A program made the translations under genes and the position numbers. From contig NZ_CP106679.1 in NCBI RefSeq assembly GCF_025502585.1, positions 3,503,501 through 3,567,500 on the forward strand: 64,000 nucleotides of DNA, read 5' to 3'. Source of the stretch: Reichenbachiella agarivorans (GTDB lineage Bacteria > Bacteroidota > Bacteroidia > Cytophagales > Cyclobacteriaceae). Positions 8,934 through 17,985 of this stretch are shown piece after piece (within the stretch, counting starts at the first letter, position 1; every line of letters begins with the position of its first letter). The notes under the pieces were generated by a model. It searched no databases. It was given only the letters and a program-made list of their open reading frames with translations, and was not told where the DNA came from.

Positions 8934-9524
8934 GTGGATAGATTAAAGATAGTATTGGTTTTCGTAGGGCTTGGTATATCGCTTAGCACTTTTGGTCAAG
9001 GAATTTTGCAAAGAGATGGTCTGTCCAAAATGGATCAGGGAGCTCAGGCCATGTATGATGGTCATTATGAAGAGGCGGATCAGTTGTTCAGAGAGTCTAT
9101 GAACCTACTGGGCAAGCTTCCTAGTGAGATGGCATATTACTTCGGTAGGAATTCCTACCACCTTGCCAAATACAAGCAGGCCATCAACTGGCTCACCAAA
9201 TATGTACAACTAAAAGGCACATCTGGACAATATTATGATGAAGCCGTACTGTATCTTGACAGATCTAATGAAGCCTATAAAAAGATCAAAGAGCAAGAAG
9301 TGCATGAAACAGAGAATAAGTTGACCACAGATGGCTACTATGATTGTCCAAGCAGCTATGTCATGTGCCCTATCTGTCATGGCGGTGGTGTCTTGATCAA
9401 ACAAGGGAAATTTGGTGCTGAGTATCAGACCTGCCCCTACTCTGGCATATCTGGCAAATTGACTTGTGAGCAATACAATCAATACTTGATGGGCGAACTA
9501 GGTATGGAAATGAGTGATGAATGA
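8934..9524 (+). CDS. Secreted TPR protein with C-terminal DnaJ-like cysteine motifs
   Basis: The 196-residue frame uses GTG at 8934, which gives a good signal peptide ending in TFGQ. Residues about 30-115 look like two to three TPR helices (AMYDGHYEEADQLFRES, then GRNSYHLAKYKQAINWL). The C-terminal part has CPICHGGG and a later CPYSGISGKLTC, resembling a CxxCxGxG DnaJ zinc-finger repeat, but there is no J domain. It is probably a periplasmic or surface protein of unknown role, not a chaperone in the strict sense. A 7-bp inverted repeat (GTTGCAA/TTGCAAC, 8879-8901) lies just upstream. Confidence 0.8.
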   Translation: MDRLKIVLVFVGLGISLSTFGQGILQRDGLSKMDQGAQAMYDGHYEEADQLFRESMNLLGKLPSEMAYYFGRNSYHLAKYKQAINWLTKYVQLKGTSGQYYDEAVLYLDRSNEAYKKIKEQEVHETENKLTTDGYYDCPSSYVMCPICHGGGVLIKQGKFGAEYQTCPYSGISGKLTCEQYNQYLMGELGMEMSDE

Positions 9525-9586
9525 TTTTTTACCTTCTGTCAGTTATTGATCGCTCCCTACTCATAGAACATGTCCATTCAGGTAAT

Positions 9587-10228
9587 TCAAGGTGCTAATC
9601 GCTTGGATACCCAATGATCCTGGTTCCAACTATAGACAATGCGGTCATGCAATCTACTGGATCGACCTTGCCAAAATTCTACCTCAACAGGAATCAAAAG
9701 ATATCCTCCCCAAAAATCTGGCCTTGGGATGTCTGTAGGGAATTTCTCTCTTATTTGTTTTACTCTCTGTTCTAGAAATTCACGATTAGGTATTACTTGG
9801 CTTTGTGGCGATGCCCAAGCCCCTATCCTGCTACCTTCTGGCCTTTCTTGAAAATAGGCATCCGAAATCTCTGCGGGTACTTTTTCGATTTTACCTTTGA
9901 CCCGTACTTGTCGCTCCTTAGTTTTCCAATAAAAGGTCATTGAAGCATAAGGGTGTGAAGCCAATTGTTTGGCTTTATTGCTTTGATAATTGGTGTAAAA
10001 AGTAAAACCGTCGTCTGCATAGAATTTTAGCAAAACCACCCTACCCTCGGGATAGTTGTTTTCGTCCAAAGTTGACAGCACACATGCATTGACCTCACTC
10101 CCTTCGGTCTTGGCTGCATCCTTGAACCACAATTCAAATTGATCAATAGGGTTCTCCAAAATATTGGACTCTACTAGCTCTCCTATTCCGTAGTCTTTTC
10201 GGACTCCTTGTATATTTTCTTTCGCCAT
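9587..10228 (-). CDS. pdxH: Pyridoxine/pyridoxamine 5'-phosphate oxidase
   Basis: This FMN enzyme oxidises PNP or PMP to pyridoxal phosphate. I chose the start at 10228 (MAKENIQGVRKDYG), giving 213 residues as usual for the family; the open frame runs further upstream without recognisable sequence. Conserved parts are GRVVLLKFYADDGFTFYTNY, RQVRVKGKIEKVP, GSRIGAWASPQSQVI and the terminal FWQGRSSRLHDRIVY with W-VSKRLAP. It faces the preceding TPR gene tail to tail. Confidence 0.94.
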   Translation of the reverse strand: MAKENIQGVRKDYGIGELVESNILENPIDQFELWFKDAAKTEGSEVNACVLSTLDENNYPEGRVVLLKFYADDGFTFYTNYQSNKAKQLASHPYASMTFYWKTKERQVRVKGKIEKVPAEISDAYFQERPEGSRIGAWASPQSQVIPNREFLEQRVKQIREKFPTDIPRPDFWGGYLLIPVEVEFWQGRSSRLHDRIVYSWNQDHWVSKRLAP

Positions 10229-10465
10229 TGCCTTCGTTTCAATGTACTGCAAATATCCATTATTAATGGATGAATGAAAAATGCTGGAGATTTTCACTCC
10301 CTTACTTTTCGAATACAGTGATTCGCACCAAAACAACTGTTTTTTCAGCTATTTGATACCAAATCCCCTCAAATGAGCAGGGTGAATTTGATCGTCTCAT
10401 AGAAATAAATGAAATTGGAGGAGAATTTATACGGCAGAAAGGCCATGAACGTGCATTGATTAAAT

Positions 10466-11044
10466 ATGGATTATTTTCATTCAAAACAAATATTCTCACC
10501 CAACCAAGGAGATTTACTCATCTCTGAGCCCTATCTTCCAGATCCTAATTTTGAGCGAACTGTGATTCTACTTTGCAATCATGGAGAAGACGGTTCATTT
10601 GGCTTTGTGTTGAACAAAGAAGCCAATTTGAGGTTTGATGATGTGATCCGAGATGTAGATGGATTTGAAGAAAAGCTATACATAGGAGGACCAGTACAAC
10701 AAGACACGTTGCATTTTATTCATAGATCAGAAGACCAGGAGATTGGAGGCAAAGCAATAGGTGGTGGTTTGTATTGGGGAGGTGATTATGAGATGCTTTT
10801 GAGCAAAATCAAGTTGGGACAACTAGACTCTATGGATTTCCGATTCTTCATTGGTTATTCTGGTTGGGGTCAGGGTCAACTGCAAGAAGAAATACAAGCA
10901 AAATCCTGGATTGTGTACAAGAATGTACAGGCCAGTCAAATATTAGATATCCGTACAGAGAATCTTTGGAAGGAAGCTTTGAGTAAATTAGGAGGTAAAT
11001 TCAAGATGTTTGCCAATTACCCTTCCGATCCTCGAATGAACTAA
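10466..11044 (+). CDS. YqgE/AlgH family protein
   Basis: A 192-residue member of the DUF179 (YqgE/AlgH) family. Recognisable parts are GDLLISEPYLPDPNFERTVI, GSFGFVLNK, the LYIGGPVQQDTLHFIH stretch, GGGLYWGGDYE and GYSGWGQGQLQEEI. The family is widespread and cytosolic, but its biochemical role is not settled. It precedes the DUF349 gene in the same direction by 42 bases, so the two may be co-transcribed. Confidence 0.93.
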   Translation: MDYFHSKQIFSPNQGDLLISEPYLPDPNFERTVILLCNHGEDGSFGFVLNKEANLRFDDVIRDVDGFEEKLYIGGPVQQDTLHFIHRSEDQEIGGKAIGGGLYWGGDYEMLLSKIKLGQLDSMDFRFFIGYSGWGQGQLQEEIQAKSWIVYKNVQASQILDIRTENLWKEALSKLGGKFKMFANYPSDPRMN

Positions 11045-11086
11045 AATGGAATTTTTACTAAATTGCAGTAAGAGAAAAATAGAGTT

Positions 11087-13084
11087 ATGAGCGATAAAAA
11101 AGAAATAGCTGACAACCATGCGGAAAATGCATTGAAGTCAGATGCTGTTCAGCCTACAGCTGAATTGAAAGAGAACACACAAGAGGAACAACCTAAAGCT
11201 ACACCAGAAGAACCTGTAGCAGAGGCCGCTCTTGCCGAAGAAAAAGTAAGTGAAACGACTATTGAAGCACGAGATGCCGAGTCAGATGCCGTCACAGCTT
11301 CGAATGATGAGGACGGAAAAGAAGAGGATAGTGATGATCACGAGGAGTTGCATGAGGATGAGCATGAAGATGAAATCGACTACTCCAAAATGTCCAAAGC
11401 AGAATTGCTCGATCACTTGGCAGCCTTTGGACAGTCAGAGCAAGGTTTCAAAAAAGGCAAGGCGATCCATGCTATCAAAGACGCTTACGACAATATTTTT
11501 GAGAAGGAAAAGGAAATTGCTTTAGGGAAATTTATTCAAGACGGTGGCGAAAGTGACGACTTTGACTACAAACTGGATGAAATCAGTGAAAATTTTGAAG
11601 CCTACTACAAACTCATCAAAGAAAAGCGCTATAAAAACGCCAAAGAACTAGAAAAGCAAAAGGATCTCAATCTCAAGCTCAAAACTGATCTCCTAGAAAG
11701 ACTCCGACACTTCGTCGACAATGACGAAAACACCACGAGCATCAAAGACCTGCGTAGCATTCAGGACGAATGGAAAGCAATTGGCCCTGTACATCCACAA
11801 CACAACAAAACCTTGTGGGCCAACTACAATGCCCTCTTAGATCTCTATTATGATCACAGAAGCATCTATTTTGAACTCAAAGAACTAGACAAGAAAAAGA
11901 ATCTCGAAATGAAAATTGAGCTTTGTGCACAAGCCGAAGCTCTTGACCAACTAGAAAACCTCAATGAAGCGATCAAAAAGCTCAATGAGCTGCATGAGGA
12001 ATACAAACATATAGGACCTGTTCCTAATGACAAACAAGAAGAAACGTGGCAGAGGTTCAAAAATGCCTCCGACCAGATCTATCAGAAGAGAAAAGAATTT
12101 TATGGTCATCTCAAAGAGGAATTCAAGGAGAACTTCATCAAAAAATCTGGTCTAGCTGAAAAAATTCAGGCTTTTACGGAATTCAAAGCAGAGAAAATCA
12201 GTGAATGGAACGCAAAGACCAAGGAAATTCTCGCCCTGCAAAAAGAATGGGACGCCATTGGCAGTATGCCTAAAGAACAAGCTAAAGAAGTCAATAAGAA
12301 ATTCTGGGCGGCGTTCAAAAACTTTTTCCATAACAAATCTGCTTTCTTCAAGACTTTGGACTCACAGCGAGAAGGAAACTTGGAACTAAAGCAAAAGTTA
12401 GTAGAAAAAGCAAAAGAACTATCTGTAAGCGAGGATTGGGCAGGCACTACCCATAAGCTGAAAGACCTACAGCAGGAATGGAAAAACATCGGTCCTGTCC
12501 CAGAAAAGTTCAGAGAAAGTATCTACAAGGAATTTAAAGCTGCTTGTGATGAATTCTTTAACAGAAAGAGAGGTCACAGCAAAGAGATGGAATCTTCATA
12601 TGATGACAATCTGCTCAAAAAAGAAGAAGTCTGTAAAAAGCTCGAAGACCTCGCGCAGGTAGAGGATTTGAATCCTGAACAAGTATATGAATTACAAGAT
12701 GAATTTAATGCAATTGGGTTCGTACCCAAAAAAGCGATCAAGAGTATCCAAAACAGGTACCAAGCTGCCTTGAAGAATGTGATTCGAAACACGGACAACT
12801 TTGAAAAGGATGAACTTGACGAACTGAAATCTCTTATCAGCATACATAAGATCAAGGCAGGTCCTCACGGAGATCAAAAATTGCAGAGAAGAGAGCATTC
12901 TTTGAAAAGGAAAATTCAATCCTTGGAGAGTGATGTCTCTACTTGGAAAAATAATATTGGATTTTTTGCGAGCTCCAAAAATGCCACAGAATTGCTTAAG
13001 GATTTCGAAGAAAAAATACAAAATGCTGAGAATCAACTAGAAGAATTGAAAGAAGAATTGAAGTTGATCAACTACGCTGGCTAA
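11087..13084 (+). CDS. DUF349-repeat protein
   Basis: A 665-residue, highly charged, almost fully helical protein. The first about 100 residues are acidic and low complexity (E, A, D rich, ending in a DDHEELHEDEHEDEIDY stretch). At least five DUF349 repeats follow, each with an E(W/Y/F)xxIGxxPxxxxxxxxxxFxxAxxxFxxxR pattern; LQQEWKNIGPVPEKF is a clear example. A coiled coil ends the protein. There is no signal peptide or membrane segment. The molecular function of the family is not established. Confidence 0.9.
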   Translation: MSDKKEIADNHAENALKSDAVQPTAELKENTQEEQPKATPEEPVAEAALAEEKVSETTIEARDAESDAVTASNDEDGKEEDSDDHEELHEDEHEDEIDYSKMSKAELLDHLAAFGQSEQGFKKGKAIHAIKDAYDNIFEKEKEIALGKFIQDGGESDDFDYKLDEISENFEAYYKLIKEKRYKNAKELEKQKDLNLKLKTDLLERLRHFVDNDENTTSIKDLRSIQDEWKAIGPVHPQHNKTLWANYNALLDLYYDHRSIYFELKELDKKKNLEMKIELCAQAEALDQLENLNEAIKKLNELHEEYKHIGPVPNDKQEETWQRFKNASDQIYQKRKEFYGHLKEEFKENFIKKSGLAEKIQAFTEFKAEKISEWNAKTKEILALQKEWDAIGSMPKEQAKEVNKKFWAAFKNFFHNKSAFFKTLDSQREGNLELKQKLVEKAKELSVSEDWAGTTHKLKDLQQEWKNIGPVPEKFRESIYKEFKAACDEFFNRKRGHSKEMESSYDDNLLKKEEVCKKLEDLAQVEDLNPEQVYELQDEFNAIGFVPKKAIKSIQNRYQAALKNVIRNTDNFEKDELDELKSLISIHKIKAGPHGDQKLQRREHSLKRKIQSLESDVSTWKNNIGFFASSKNATELLKDFEEKIQNAENQLEELKEELKLINYAG

Positions 13085-13131
13085 GACAAAGTACTCGTCT
13101 TAAAAGTTTAATTATTTTTTTATTCAGAAGC

Positions 13132-13161
13132 TTGCATAAGATAAATTCTCACCTAATTTTG
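13132..13161 (+). promoter_or_regulatory. Promoter of tRNA-Thr
   Basis: TTG (13132-13134), a 19-base spacer and TAATTTTG (13154-13161) match the Bacteroidota housekeeping promoter pattern exactly. Transcription would start about 60 bases before the tRNA. Confidence 0.75.
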
Positions 13162-13227
13162 CACTCGCATTTAACCAATAGAGGTTGAATAAATAGGATC
13201 ACGGTTCTATTTCTTGATAAAGGCATT

Positions 13228-13300
13228 GCCTCCATAGCTCAGTTGGTAGAGCACCGCACTTGTAATGCGACGGTCGTTGGTTCGAGTCCGACTGGGGGCT
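13228..13300 (+). tRNA. tRNA-Thr (anticodon TGT)
   Basis: A 73-base cloverleaf. The acceptor arms GCCTCCA and TGGGGGC pair with one G-T pair, the D-loop has AGTTGGTAGA, the anticodon loop CTTGTAA puts TGT at 13261-13263, and the T-arm GTTGG-TTCGAGT-CCGAC is canonical. The discriminator base is T and CCA is not encoded. A terminator follows at 13312. Confidence 0.96.
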
Positions 13301-13311
13301 CTTTAGAGTTC

Positions 13312-13349
13312 AAAACCCCTTGTAAATCAGAGATTTGCAAGGGGTTTTT
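13312..13349 (+). terminator. Terminator after tRNA-Thr
   Basis: The 17-bp arms 13312-13328 and 13332-13348 (one G-T pair) enclose a three-base loop and are followed by a T-run. It is the only hairpin directly behind the tRNA. Confidence 0.9.
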
Positions 13350-13455
13350 GTTTGAAATGGTACTTGTGATTTTTTTAAGATCGTCAGGTAACCTTTCTCC
13401 TATTTTCGGTACTGATTTGCACTTCCCTCTATCCTATAATACACCTATAAAACAG

Positions 13456-13507
13456 AATATCGGTCTATTTTACGATATTTGTGATTATCGGTTTTTTTGA
13501 CGATATT
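13456..13507 (+). promoter_or_regulatory. Two tandem dyads upstream of the SatD gene
   Basis: AATATCG-N10-CGATATT (13456-13479) is a perfect 7-bp inverted repeat. ATTATCG-N10-CGATATT (13484-13507) repeats it with one mismatch, 28 bases further on. They end 24 bases before the chosen ATG at 13532. The repeated dyad looks like a pair of binding sites for a dimeric regulator, possibly the SatD protein itself, which ends in a helix-turn-helix-like segment. Confidence 0.55.
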
Positions 13508-13531
13508 CATGCTTCTATTACAAAAAGAACT

Positions 13532-14134
13532 ATGATTGCTGTCATCACTGGAGATATTGTCAATTCACGAAAAGTAGAGCCCAAAGAATGGATGCCCCTA
13601 CTCAAGTCTACACTTGCGTATTATGGTCAAGAACCTAGCGACTGGGAGATTTATCGAGGTGATAGTTTTCAGTTGATTCTAGCCCCAAAAGAAGCGCTCA
13701 AAGCAGCCTTTCATCTCAAAGCAAGCATCAAGCAATTCAAATCACTCGATCTACGCCTCTCCATCGGGATAGGCCAAAGAGAATACGATGCTCCAAAGAT
13801 CACCGAGTCCAATGGAGAAGCCTTTGTCAATTCTGGAGCTGGATTTGAGAATCTCACCAAAAGAAGAACCTTGATCATTCATACGCCTTGGCCTGCATTT
13901 GATCAGCAGATGAACTTATATATTGACTTGACACTGCTGACTATGAACAATTGGCCAGCCAGTCGTGCCCAGATTATAAAAACTGCCTTGGAACACCCAG
14001 ATTGGAAACAACAGGAAATTGCTGATTACCTCAATAAAACCCAAAGCACCGTCAGCGAAAGCTTGGGTAAGAGCGGGTATGAAGAAATCCTACGTTTAGA
14101 AAAAATGTACCGTGAACTAATTACACAACAATGA
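13532..14134 (+). CDS. SatD-family protein
   Basis: Start chosen at ATG 13532, giving MIAVITGDIVNSRKVE, the normal beginning of SatD-like proteins; the frame is open slightly further upstream through the dyad region. The 200-residue protein has an N-terminal SatD core (GDIVNSR, YRGDSFQLIL, LSIGIG). Its C-terminal segment HPDWKQQEIADYLNKTQSTV resembles a helix-turn-helix, which is why DNA binding is plausible. The last codon overlaps the ATG of the DUF3307 gene. SatD and DUF3307 genes are often paired; the pair's function is not known. Confidence 0.82.
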   Translation: MIAVITGDIVNSRKVEPKEWMPLLKSTLAYYGQEPSDWEIYRGDSFQLILAPKEALKAAFHLKASIKQFKSLDLRLSIGIGQREYDAPKITESNGEAFVNSGAGFENLTKRRTLIIHTPWPAFDQQMNLYIDLTLLTMNNWPASRAQIIKTALEHPDWKQQEIADYLNKTQSTVSESLGKSGYEEILRLEKMYRELITQQ

Positions 14135-14862
14135 TCATACTTAGCCTCAAACTCCTATTGGCTCATCTCATTGGAGACTTTCTCCTCCAACCCAACCATT
14201 GGGTCAAAGACAAAGAAACCAAGCAACACAAATCAAAGTATCTCTATTGGCACATTGCAATTCATGCCGCAACCCTATTGGTACTGCTGTCATTCAATCG
14301 TTCTTATTTATTTGCGATAACAATAATCGTATCCTCACATTATCTCATTGACCTGACCAAAATCAAACTTAGCACATTGCTCAACGCAAGGGTACTGTTC
14401 TTTGCTGACCAGACTCTTCATCTGTTGGTCTTAGCACTGGTCATCCACTGGCAAGAACCCTACTCTATAGATATCAACAAACTCCTATCCGAAGAGGTCT
14501 TACTGCTAGCAGTCGCTCTTTTGACTGTGACAATAGTGACATCCGTCATCATGAAAATAATCATAGCCAAATGGCAACTAGATGAAGCAGAAACTATCCC
14601 TAACCAACAATCATTGGATCAGGCAGGCAAATACATTGGTATGTTGGAGCGATTATTTGTGTTTGGGTTTATTGTAGCGAATCAGTGGCAAGCCATTGGC
14701 TTTCTTCTAGCTGCTAAATCAGTCTTTAGATTTGGAGATCTATCCAAATCTAAAGACCGAAAGTTGACTGAATACATTTTGATAGGAACACTTTTGAGTT
14801 TTGGGTTTGCTATGCTCACAGGATTATGCTACAACTACCTGAGAGCGCTTATTCTAAGCTAA
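14131..14862 (+). CDS. DUF3307 membrane protein
   Basis: A 243-residue integral membrane protein with the family start LLLAHLIGDFLLQPNHWVKDK and SHYLIDLTKIKL. About six hydrophobic segments are visible. It overlaps the SatD gene by 4 bases and is presumably made with it. No catalytic motif is evident. Confidence 0.85.
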   Translation: MIILSLKLLLAHLIGDFLLQPNHWVKDKETKQHKSKYLYWHIAIHAATLLVLLSFNRSYLFAITIIVSSHYLIDLTKIKLSTLLNARVLFFADQTLHLLVLALVIHWQEPYSIDINKLLSEEVLLLAVALLTVTIVTSVIMKIIIAKWQLDEAETIPNQQSLDQAGKYIGMLERLFVFGFIVANQWQAIGFLLAAKSVFRFGDLSKSKDRKLTEYILIGTLLSFGFAMLTGLCYNYLRALILS

Positions 14863-14945
14863 CCTACCTTCAGCGAGGCAAGCACCATGAAAGAAAGCCC
14901 ATGGGGTTAGAGTGAACTCAAATTCTTCACCTCCGAATCAAGACC

Positions 14946-15629
14946 TTAATCTTTGCGTACACTCCCACTGCTAGAAGTATCAGCCATCACTTTCTCAGGA
15001 GTACCACGATAGGTGACCTTTCCACTACTACTCGCATCCGCAAAAAGCTCCTTGCTCACCGAAATATCAACTTTTCCAGATGAACTTACATCTACTTTTG
15101 CACCTTCGGACACCATATCAAACCCATCGTACTTGCCAGAGCTGCTTGCTTCGACTACTTGGGTTTTGGTCTGTCCCGACAATTCCACCTTGCCTGAGCT
15201 AGACACATCTACTTTTAGTTGGTTGGCACTCACGTCCAAATACACTTTGCCAGAACTACTCGCTTTGACGTACAATTCATTGGAAACCAATTTGTTGTCG
15301 CTTTTTATTTGACCTGATGAACTAGCCTTGATTTTACTCAATTCACCACTGTACGTCAAAATCACCTCAACAGAATTGTTCATATAAGAACCTCTGGTCA
15401 TGTGTATATTGAGAGATTCACCATTGATGTCAGTCAAGACCTTATCAGTATCTACATTGCTGGTGATGATTCTCGCTTCATTTTTATTCCCTTTTACCAA
15501 AGTTACTTTGATAGATTCCGATGTACTCACTTCACTAAATGATTCAAGCGATCTGCTTTCTTCGTTTTGCGCGTAGGTGCAACTCGCTCCTACCAAGATC
15601 GCTACTGCTAATATGTATATTTTCTTCAT
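14946..15629 (-). CDS. Secreted GIN-domain (DUF2807) protein
   Basis: A 227-residue exported protein with a signal peptide ending about TYAQ. The rest is a beta-helix-like GIN domain built from the recurring phrase SSSGKV, which occurs about seven times at roughly 20-residue intervals. It is a small, isolated copy of the putative auto-transporter adhesin head domain family common in Bacteroidota. The Ser/Gly-rich turns suggest a cell-envelope location. The binding partner is unknown. Confidence 0.85.
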   Translation of the reverse strand: MKKIYILAVAILVGASCTYAQNEESRSLESFSEVSTSESIKVTLVKGNKNEARIITSNVDTDKVLTDINGESLNIHMTRGSYMNNSVEVILTYSGELSKIKASSSGQIKSDNKLVSNELYVKASSSGKVYLDVSANQLKVDVSSSGKVELSGQTKTQVVEASSSGKYDGFDMVSEGAKVDVSSSGKVDISVSKELFADASSSGKVTYRGTPEKVMADTSSSGSVRKD

Positions 15630-15716
15630 GATTGAATTTGTTTATCCATGAGACAAGTTCTCTGACTCAATGGTTGCATCTCTTGGTGATTTATTACATC
15701 TGATTTGATATTTGAT

Positions 15717-15724
15717 TAGTTTTG
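15717..15724 (+). promoter_or_regulatory. -7 element upstream of mtaB
   Basis: TAGTTTTG matches TAnnTTTG exactly, 16 bases before the ATG at 15740. No clear TTG lies at the right distance upstream. Its position makes the TTG at 15722 an unlikely start codon. Confidence 0.4.
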
Positions 15725-15739
15725 CACAAATTCCTAAAA

Positions 15740-17053
15740 ATGAAAAAGGTCGCATTTTACACATTGGGCTGCAAACTGAACTTTTCAGAAACATCTGCTA
15801 TCAGTAGATTGTTTGAAGAGGAAGGCTACAGCAAGGTTGCATTCGAGGATCAGCCTGATATTTTTGTAATCAATACTTGTTCTGTCACGGACAATGCAGA
15901 CAAAAAATGCAAACAGATTGTAAAAAGTGCTAAAAAAATCTCTCCTGGTTCATTTGTAGTCATCATAGGTTGCTTTGCTCAGCTGAAACCCCAAGAAATA
16001 TCTCAAATCCCAGGCGTAAATGCTGTTTTAGGAGCTGCAGAAAAATTCAAACTCTTAGAACATCTCAAGGATTTTGAAGCCAACAAAGAAACCATTGTAT
16101 GTGCCTCTGAGATTTCAAATGCAACAGAATTTAACAACGCCTACTCCAAAGCAGACCGTACCCGCACTTTTCTCAAGGTACAGGACGGTTGCAACTACGG
16201 CTGTGCATTTTGTACCATCCCCCTCGCCAGAGGAAAAAGCCGCAGTGACAGCACAGCGAATATCATTCGATCAGCCCAAGAAATTGCAGCATTGGATGTC
16301 AAAGAAGTCGTACTTACGGGTGTCAACATTGGTGACTATGGAGTCCAGAATGGCAAAAGGAGAGAAAATTTCCTTGATTTAATCAAAGAACTGGATCAAG
16401 TAGAAGGAATTGAAAGGTTCAGGATTTCTTCTATCGAACCCAACTTATTGAGCAATCAAATCATTGAGTTTGTAGCCAACAGTCAACGATTCGTGCCTCA
16501 CTTTCACATCCCTCTTCAATCAGGCAGTAACAAGATTTTGAAATTGATGAACCGTCGTTACTTGCGTGAATTGTATGTGGAGAGAGTCGAAAAAATCAAA
16601 ACTCTGATGCCAGATGCATGCATTGGCGTGGATGTGATCACAGGCTTTCCTGGCGAAACACACGAGGATTTTTTGGACACTTATAATTTCATCAATGAAC
16701 TAAATATCTCTTATTTACATGTATTTACTTACTCTGAGAGAGACAATACGAAAGCAATTGAGATGGATAACCCCGTTCCATATGCCGAGCGTCAGGAAAG
16801 ATCCAACATGCTAAGAATACTCTCTGAGAAGAAGAAAAGGGCTTTTTATCAGTCGCAAGAAGGGAAAATAGCTGAAGTCTTGATGGAAGGAGATGTAAAA
16901 GATGGAAAAATGCATGGATTCACAGCCAACTACATCAAAGTAGAGTTGCCGCATGACGAAAATCTTGTCAATCAATTGATGAAAATTTCCTTAGAAAGAA
17001 CCACAGATGAATTGACTATGCAAGTCAATCCGATAGAAGCGTTACAGCCCTAA
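15740..17053 (+). CDS. mtaB: tRNA t6A37 methylthiotransferase
   Basis: A 437-residue radical-SAM enzyme that adds a methylthio group to t6A37 of ANN-reading tRNAs. I start at ATG 15740 (MKKVAFYTLGCKLN) rather than the in-frame TTG at 15722. The N-terminal UPF0004 domain has three Cys (TLGCKLN, NTCSVTD, IGCFAQ) for one Fe-S cluster. The radical SAM motif CNYGCAFCTIPLARGKSRS holds the second. GEVVLTG-like VVLTGVNIGDYG, PHFHIPLQSGS and the C-terminal TRAM region complete the MiaB/MtaB family. KLNFSE at the start is typical for MtaB rather than MiaB. Confidence 0.92.
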   Translation: MKKVAFYTLGCKLNFSETSAISRLFEEEGYSKVAFEDQPDIFVINTCSVTDNADKKCKQIVKSAKKISPGSFVVIIGCFAQLKPQEISQIPGVNAVLGAAEKFKLLEHLKDFEANKETIVCASEISNATEFNNAYSKADRTRTFLKVQDGCNYGCAFCTIPLARGKSRSDSTANIIRSAQEIAALDVKEVVLTGVNIGDYGVQNGKRRENFLDLIKELDQVEGIERFRISSIEPNLLSNQIIEFVANSQRFVPHFHIPLQSGSNKILKLMNRRYLRELYVERVEKIKTLMPDACIGVDVITGFPGETHEDFLDTYNFINELNISYLHVFTYSERDNTKAIEMDNPVPYAERQERSNMLRILSEKKKRAFYQSQEGKIAEVLMEGDVKDGKMHGFTANYIKVELPHDENLVNQLMKISLERTTDELTMQVNPIEALQP

Positions 17054-17113
17054 TAGACGTTGACGGTGAATTACTAGATGGTAACGGAATAATACCTTTG
17101 TGATTTGATCAAA

Positions 17114-17698
17114 TTATTGAGCAGTGAGCTGAAATTGAAACTGTAAGTATTCCCAAGAAAACGTCACCAATCCATTTGGGGCAATGTTGAAGTTCATGCG
17201 CTCCTGTAATTCCTCTCGTTTAGTCGGATAGACTTTGAAGCGCAACACGTCAAGACTTTCGTCATAGTCGTATGCTCCCCATACATCATACTTTTTATTG
17301 AGAATTACCTCCCATTCATTTTCAGAAGGAATGGTGTACAAGGCATAATTGCCAGGGTTGATAGTTTGACCTTCTATCGTGATTATTTGATCTGTAGAAA
17401 ATACCGTGGCTTCATTAGCTCCTGTCCTCCATATTTTGTCATATTTGACCAAATCGCCCCATATCTCACGATCCTTTACACCTGGCTGACTATAGGTGAT
17501 ATATACTTTAGCAGAATTGATGACCTGACTGGTTCGTGCAGGTGGAGATGGACGATTGCTTGCATTTTCTCTGTACTCCTCAAAATCGGAGGAGTCCTCT
17601 GATACGTAATTGTGTGAATATTCTGGTCTATGACACCCCATACCAAACACCAATACAGAAATCAATACCCATCCACCAAATCTCTCCTTGTTCATCAT
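17114..17698 (-). CDS. DUF2911 lipoprotein
   Basis: A 194-residue protein with a lipoprotein signal (VLVFGMGC, Cys22). The DUF2911 domain covers most of the mature part: YITYSQPGVKDREIWGDLVKY, the WRTGANEATVFSTD motif, PGNYALYTIPSENEWEVILNK and WGAYDY. Such proteins are exported in Bacteroidota; their role is unknown. Confidence 0.88.
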   Translation of the reverse strand: MMNKERFGGWVLISVLVFGMGCHRPEYSHNYVSEDSSDFEEYRENASNRPSPPARTSQVINSAKVYITYSQPGVKDREIWGDLVKYDKIWRTGANEATVFSTDQIITIEGQTINPGNYALYTIPSENEWEVILNKKYDVWGAYDYDESLDVLRFKVYPTKREELQERMNFNIAPNGLVTFSWEYLQFQFQLTAQ

Positions 17699-17932
17699 AT
17701 CTTCTCTTTGACCATTCCAGTTTAGACAGTTCTACGAAGATTATCAAAAATATGTTTAAACACACATCAAATAGTCCAACAATATTAACCGTTTGCAGAG
17801 AAGATTATCAAATCAACCCATTTACTTGACTCAAATGCTAACAACTTAGAACACGATAGACCAAATGAACGCATGTCCATCTACTTTACAAAAAGCACTT
17901 TTTCACTGTATTCGAATGGTATAAAAAAAAGG

Positions 17933-17960
17933 TCAAAAAAAAGCGGGATAAATCCCGCTT
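17933..17960 (-). terminator. Terminator of the cold-shock gene
   Basis: AAGCGGGAT and ATCCCGCTT arms (17941-17960) with a two-base loop. The A-run 17933-17942 gives a U-run on the minus strand. It lies 26 bases after the stop of the cold-shock gene. Confidence 0.88.
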
Positions 17961-17985
17961 CAGTAATCTAAAATGTCATTTATGA

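Noticed and set aside
13243-13500. Plus-strand ORF covering the tRNA and its terminator
   Set aside because: It is the tRNA-Thr sequence and the hairpin read as protein; no family features.
13481-13531. Upstream start for the SatD gene
   Set aside because: This stretch lies inside the operator-like dyads; the ATG at 13532 gives the family's normal N-terminus.
15722-15739. TTG start for mtaB
   Set aside because: It falls inside a -7 promoter element; the ATG at 15740 gives the normal start.
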